NCBI GenBank assembly: GCA_002286715.1
Contig: NSJX01000018.1
Coordinates: 62,001-126,000 of the forward strand
DNA from: Dentipellis sp. KUC8613
Taxonomy: Eukaryota; Basidiomycota; Agaricomycetes; Russulales; Hericiaceae
Direction of reading: 5' to 3'
Length of the DNA stretch: 64,000 nt
Positions 59,775 through 64,000 of the stretch are shown piece by piece. The position numbers and the translations under genes are program-made. Position 1 is the first letter of the stretch. Each line of letters starts with the position of its first letter. The notes under the pieces are model-generated. The model made no database searches. It was not told the origin of the DNA and saw only the letters and a program-made list of their open reading frames with translations.

Positions 59775-61392
59775 ATGGCTGCCCCGCCCCGTGCACTCAT
59801 TGCAAAGCTGATCGCCGTCGGTAGCCTGCTCTCCTTGATCTCCTTCTTATACCTCTACTCTGGCGCACCCTTCCGCTCGCGTTTGCTCTCCTCGCTCTTC
59901 CCTGCCGACACTTCACGTTCAGGCCATGGATCGACCTGCACCCCCGAAGCATGGGCAGACGGCCGCTGGAACCCCAAGGCAAACTACGCGCCGCTTACGA
60001 GCCCTAACACAACGCTGCGCGCACCTGAAGATGTCTTCGGCTTCAACGGCCTGCAGGGGTGTGCTGCGGACCGTGAGTTCAAATGGCATCTAGGCGTGGA
60101 TCACGAGGAGCAGTTTGATCGCTTCCCGGGCATGACGAGCTGGGAGTGGACGCCGGCGAAGTCATGCAAGGGTGTGAGACGGTTAGAGTCTGAGGCGTTC
60201 GTCCGTGATCTGGTCGAGCAGGGTGGTTGGCTTGTGCTTGGAGGTGAGTAGCGTGTATCTCCACTGTAATTGCAAGAAATATCTTCGAGTCTATACTTCG
60301 TGCGCGATGTCGTGCTGCATGAGACAGGCAATTGCCTTTTCAGCGAATTGTTTCTGAAGCCTTGCCCATTCGTTCGCTAACTCTCCTCCCCTAGACTCCA
60401 TATCTGAGAACCATTTCTTTTCACTATCATGCACACTATTCCCCCACGTCCGCGCGACACCCAACTATACCGAGAACCCCTACTTCGACCGCGCATGGCC
60501 ACAAAACCTCTACTTAAACCCCTCGTCCCCTCTGGTCTCCACCCTCAAGCTCCCGCTAAACTTCAGCATGGAACACACGCCTCTCGTCACCTTCCGGCGC
60601 GTCGACCTCTTATTGAACCGCGATGAGCTGGAAGCACTCCACCGCCGCAAGCACCCCGAGCTCTACACTAACCCCGAACATCCGTTCCAGCTGTTCAGCG
60701 AGGAGCAATTCTGGAGTCTCAGCCCAACGGAGTACATGCCCCTCCTCACCGGGCAGCTCCCCGCCTCGCGGTACAGCACGCTCATTGTCGCGACTGCTGG
60801 GCACTGGACAACAACCCTCCTCGGCGGGTTGCGCGACGAGGCCGCAGGCGAAGACGCAGGCTTCGGGATCAGCAACGTGCTTGAATTTTTCGGCGATGCG
60901 ATGCGGGAGTGGGCGGACGCCGTGCAGCGCGCGCTGGAGGTGGACCAGCGCGAGCAGGCGCGGAGGGTCATGGCGGCGCGGCTGGGCGGGCGCGGGCCGG
61001 AGACGGTCGACGTCGTGAAGAGGCGCGTCGTGGTGCGCGCATACCTGCCCGGGCACGAGGACTGCCACAACCAGCACGCGCCGTGGCAGCAGTGGAAGCC
61101 GTACCAGTGGAAGTGGTACAACTGGCCGTGGATTGGAGAGATGAACGGCATTTTCCAGGTACGTGGCGTGCCGTTCCCAGCGCGAGAAAAGGCTGATAGG
61201 TTTATGGATACGCAGAAATTGCTGTCAGGTGCAGCTTACCCTGACGTGCACTTCCTCCCGATCGACCGCCCCGCACTGCTGCGCCCCGATGCGCACGCAA
61301 GCGGAGACTGCTTGCATATTGTCACCGGTACCGGTGTCATAGAGGGCTGGACACAGTATATATGGCACTATGTCACGCGCGAGCTCGCGTGA
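59775..61392 (+). CDS. TBL/PC-esterase-like type II membrane protein
   Basis: The N-terminal anchor (KLIAVGSLLSLISFLYLYSG) is followed by a lumenal part. It carries STCTPEAWADGRWNPK and then the esterase-like nucleophile block WLVLGGDSISENHFF (GDS motif), made by splicing across an intron at about 60244-60393. At the C-terminal end RPDAHASGDCLHIVTGTGVI provides the DxxH motif (DCLH). This Gly-Asp-Ser plus Asp-x-x-His pair is the mark of the trichome-birefringence-like/PC-esterase group, which in plants and fungi acetylates or deacetylates cell-wall or secreted glycans. A second intron near 61160-61218 joins NGIFQ to KLLSGAAYPDVHFLPIDRPA. Length is about 470 residues. Subcellular site (Golgi) and substrate are inference. 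Confidence 0.75.
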
Positions 61393-61656
61393 TGGACCAG
61401 AACATGTGTGTATATGGAAGATACCACTATATCATAGAGACTGTGCTTGGATAATATGCCTCAATATAGGACTGTCGCGACGTAGTTTAGAGCGATGCAA
61501 TTAGCATTGGCTGACTATATCAAAAATCGGCCTCGAGACTTGGCAAGCAGACGGTCAGGACGTATCCAAAGCAGTAGTTGCTTGGGACATCCGGGATGGG
61601 GCCAGGGCCAGGGCATAATGAAGGGGGTATACGGACATAGAGCGGCGGGACAGCTG

Positions 61657-62480
61657 CTAGAAACGCGGTTGGTCACGTTGGATGGTGACATTGGGAAATT
61701 TGGTTTGTAACAAGGTCTGTAGGGAGGGTGTCGGGTTCGGCTCAAGACACCTGAGGACTATGCTTCGGAGACGGGGCCGCAGCTTTCCATCTGTCAAGAA
61801 AGACCTGACGTCGGACCGTGAAACAACCCAGTCTTTTGGATGGGGTTCAGTATGCCGGCCATTCCAGGGGTGTTGGAGATCCAAAGTTTCTAGGGAAGGC
61901 AACACATCGCCTTCGTGCAGATACGGCAATAACCCAGACAATGTCTCTTCTCCTATCGAGGACAAAACCAGTAGGTTTCGCCAGTACTTGAGCATAGACA
62001 AATTGCGGAGAAGTCGAAACCCCTCGACATGAATGATAACTCCCGCGAAGTCAGAGTCGAAATCTGAAGATGCGAGAAGAAGTTGTCCAACCACCAGATA
62101 GCAAAGTCGGCATCTGCGAGATGTCCAAGGGAGGCACGGAAGACAGGCAACGGTCCGAACGACCTTGCAGCTGGGGAGACATCTGGGGGAGAAGCAGCGT
62201 AGGCCACTACGCCTGTTTCCCGCATGTCTCCCCCCAGATGAATGTGGGTGATACCCGGCGACGGTGTTGCTCTATCACTTATCCTTTCCAATATAGGCAG
62301 GACGTCACGAAAATTCGAATCATATGTTGCACTGTTGCAACAACATTCCAAATTGAGGTGTGCTTCGGCAGGTATATGGAGGTGCTGAAGGATGGGAACA
62401 AGGGCGCATGAATCACCGCACTGCGCGGATGATTGTTCTCCGTGAGACGTGGACGTGAGTGGGGCGCGGCGACGGCGTCT
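61657..62480 (-). pseudogene. C-terminal fragment of an F-box-type protein, frame broken
   Basis: The upstream part reads ALVPILQHLHIPAEAHLNLE, then THIHLGGDMRETGVVAYAAS and AIWWLDNFFSHL. The sequence continues sensibly only in another frame (DSDFAGVIIHVEGFRLLRNL to FPNVTIQRDQPRF, stop at 61657). The switch falls near 62040-62080, where no intron with GT...AG ends fits, so a frameshift is likely. The style (LNLECCC, LPSLETLDLQH, LRSIVLRCLEP) is that of LRR tails in agaricomycete F-box proteins. No F-box is visible upstream. It could also be a live gene with an unusual splice. Confidence 0.4.
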
Positions 62481-62901
62481 GCTTGACGGTCAAAACATTT
62501 AATTTGTATCAAACCCACAGAGCATAGTGAACGACCTTTCCAAAGACATCGACCGCTTGACCTTCTAAGACTGTCCTCCACGAGCGTCGCTTCCTGTTGC
62601 TTCTATTGCGCGCGACGTAGTCTGGTCTGGATAAAGGAAACTTCGGAAACTGTGTCTGAAAGATGAGAACCCACTCAGGTAGAAGAGAGAGGAAGAGAGC
62701 TTCGCGTTATTTGATTGAGTATTTGGGAAGAGTTTGTCTGGAGGCCGACGCGTCCAACTAGGTCACCGACGTGGCGCCGCGGCTGACAGCGGGAGGACAT
62801 CAATCATTGACGAATATTGCACAGCTTATGCAATGCAAAAGCTAAATTCTGTATAGATACAGATAATCAATGCCCCACTCCCGGGTGGTGATTTGCACAC
62901 C
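62481..62901. other. gap, nothing recognised
   Basis: Between the F-box-type fragment and the 3' end of the P450 gene. Nothing noticed. Confidence 0.5.
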
Positions 62902-64000
62902 CTAATCTTCCGTATCCGAGAGTGCAATTGCACTCCCAGGCCTCGGGGTGATTGTACACTCAAATGGCTTCAAATGGCTGACCACCCCCGTCGACCACTC
63001 TATCTCTGGTTCGATGATCCTGCCTTGCTCGTCTTTACCCTTCGAGATCGTAAACAAGGACAAGATAGATGCAACTGCCAGCAAGAGTGAGGTCTCGGCA
63101 AAGTGTGCTCCTGGTGCGCAAGATAATATCATTGGGGTCAGTCTGGAGAAAGGCAATTTGACTAGGCAAGCGTACCAGGACACACGCGTCGTCCAAATCC
63201 AAATGCGAATTTACGTGGGTCGGGTTGTGCAGATGCGTTGTCACCGAGGAAACGGTCGGGTTGAAACTGGTCAGGATTCGGGTAGATCTCAGGGTCGTGC
63301 GTTATCGCCCTACATAAGCCGGCATGAGTATGACTTGATCAAGGCCTGGAGGACAAAAAACAAGGGCGCTTCATACCAAATGTTGGGGGTGATGGTTGCA
63401 CCTTCCGGTATGAAGTATCCTGCATAATTATCGTCTTGTGTAACACGATGGGAGAGGCCTTCCGTTAAGGTAGTGTAGTAAGCAACCCGCACTCCGAGGA
63501 CGCTGAAACAGCTCTGGAGCCAACGACGTACCAAGTGGAACAACAGTCCCCCACCTCAAGATCTCTTTGATCATTGCCGCAATATACGGCAAGCGCGATG
63601 CATCTGCATCTTCGATCGTAAACAATCGTGAAGTGCCTATGACAGCGTCAAGCTCCGCCTGTGCCCTTGCCTGCACGTCTGGATGGAGGGCCATGACAAG
63701 GAAGAAGGTCGTCATCGCGGACACGGTCTACCTCGACAAGCACTGGCGTCAGTAACGGTGGGATTGCTAAATGTAAATGGGACATACGGTGTCCGCACCA
63801 CCGACGTACAGCGCTGCACTGCACCATTTGACGATATCGACTTCATCGGGGTCAACTTCATGTCCATCATCGGGCCGGAGAAGGCGTGAGGTGAATGACT
63901 CTACATTAGTCCCAGCCGCCTGTCCTGATCATTAATGAGAATGCACAGCAACATGGGACAGGTACAGTACCATCTGCTCCTGTGCCCACTCGAATGGAAT
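62902..64000 (-). CDS. cytochrome P450, 3' part (5' end beyond the window)
   Basis: Haem monooxygenase, ER-bound. Visible from the I-helix on: DIVKWCSAALYVGGADT, with the oxygen-binding (A/G)GADT, then AMTTFFLVMALHPDVQARAQ. Next come LPYIAAMIKEILRWGTVVPL (the K-helix ExxR is EILR), DNYAGYFIPEGATITPN, THDPEIYPNPDQFQPDRFL and the haem-binding FAFGFGRRVCPG. The last exon starts AHFAETSLLLAVASILSLF and ends CTITPRPGSAIALSDTED, with the stop at 62902-62904. Introns of 50-65 bases separate these blocks. The overall look is of the CYP5144/CYP5150 or O-methylsterigmatocystin-oxidoreductase-like groups abundant in wood-decay fungi, but subfamily and substrate cannot be given. The N-terminal anchor and first exons lie to the right of this window. 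Confidence 0.9.

Overview
The window looks like chromosomal DNA of a basidiomycete fungus, most likely a mushroom- or polypore-forming agaricomycete. Genes are dense and split by many short introns (about 45-65 bases, GT...AG). The content is typical of that group: F-box and BTB proteins, a cytochrome P450, MFS sugar transporters, an alternative oxidase, a GT61 glycosyltransferase, a trichome-birefringence-like protein and a Ser/Thr-rich secreted protein. No database was searched. All names rest on reading translations, motifs and splice sites by eye, so exon borders are hand predictions.

Layout, left to right. 0-9 kb: an F-box protein, palmitoyl-protein thioesterase (PPT1) and a GT61 glycosyltransferase. 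The GT61 gene is flanked by two inverted copies of a short tRNA-derived, RNA polymerase III-like element. 9-20 kb: alternative oxidase, a dead tyrosine-recombinase relic, a concentrative nucleoside transporter, a tiny MOZART1 gene and a DCAF7/WDR68-type WD40 protein. 20-29 kb: a 426-bp element with terminal inverted repeats, an MFS sugar transporter, a possible small secreted protein and a long gene-poor stretch. 29-40 kb: a small KEN-motif protein, SPO11, a single-pass membrane protein with a PPxY motif, CDC6 and a gamma-tubulin complex component. 41-53 kb: a Ser/Thr-rich repeat protein, a BTB protein, a basic SP/TP-rich protein, the ribosome-biogenesis GTPase NOG1 and a cytosolic Xaa-Pro aminopeptidase with a long disordered N-terminus. 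53-64 kb: a gene-poor stretch, a second sugar transporter, a TBL/PC-esterase-like protein, an F-box-type fragment with a frame break, and a P450 cut off by the right edge.

There is no gene cluster with a single evident pathway; most genes are housekeeping. Links that can be drawn are cell-cycle ones. CDC6 has three perfect ACGCGT boxes in its promoter and a KEN motif. MOZART1 and a gamma-tubulin complex component, known partners, both lie in this window about 20 kb apart. The most unusual items are the mobile or decayed elements: the inverted tRNA-derived pair, the recombinase relic with a stop codon at its catalytic histidine, and the TIR element that encloses a splice-ready coding exon.
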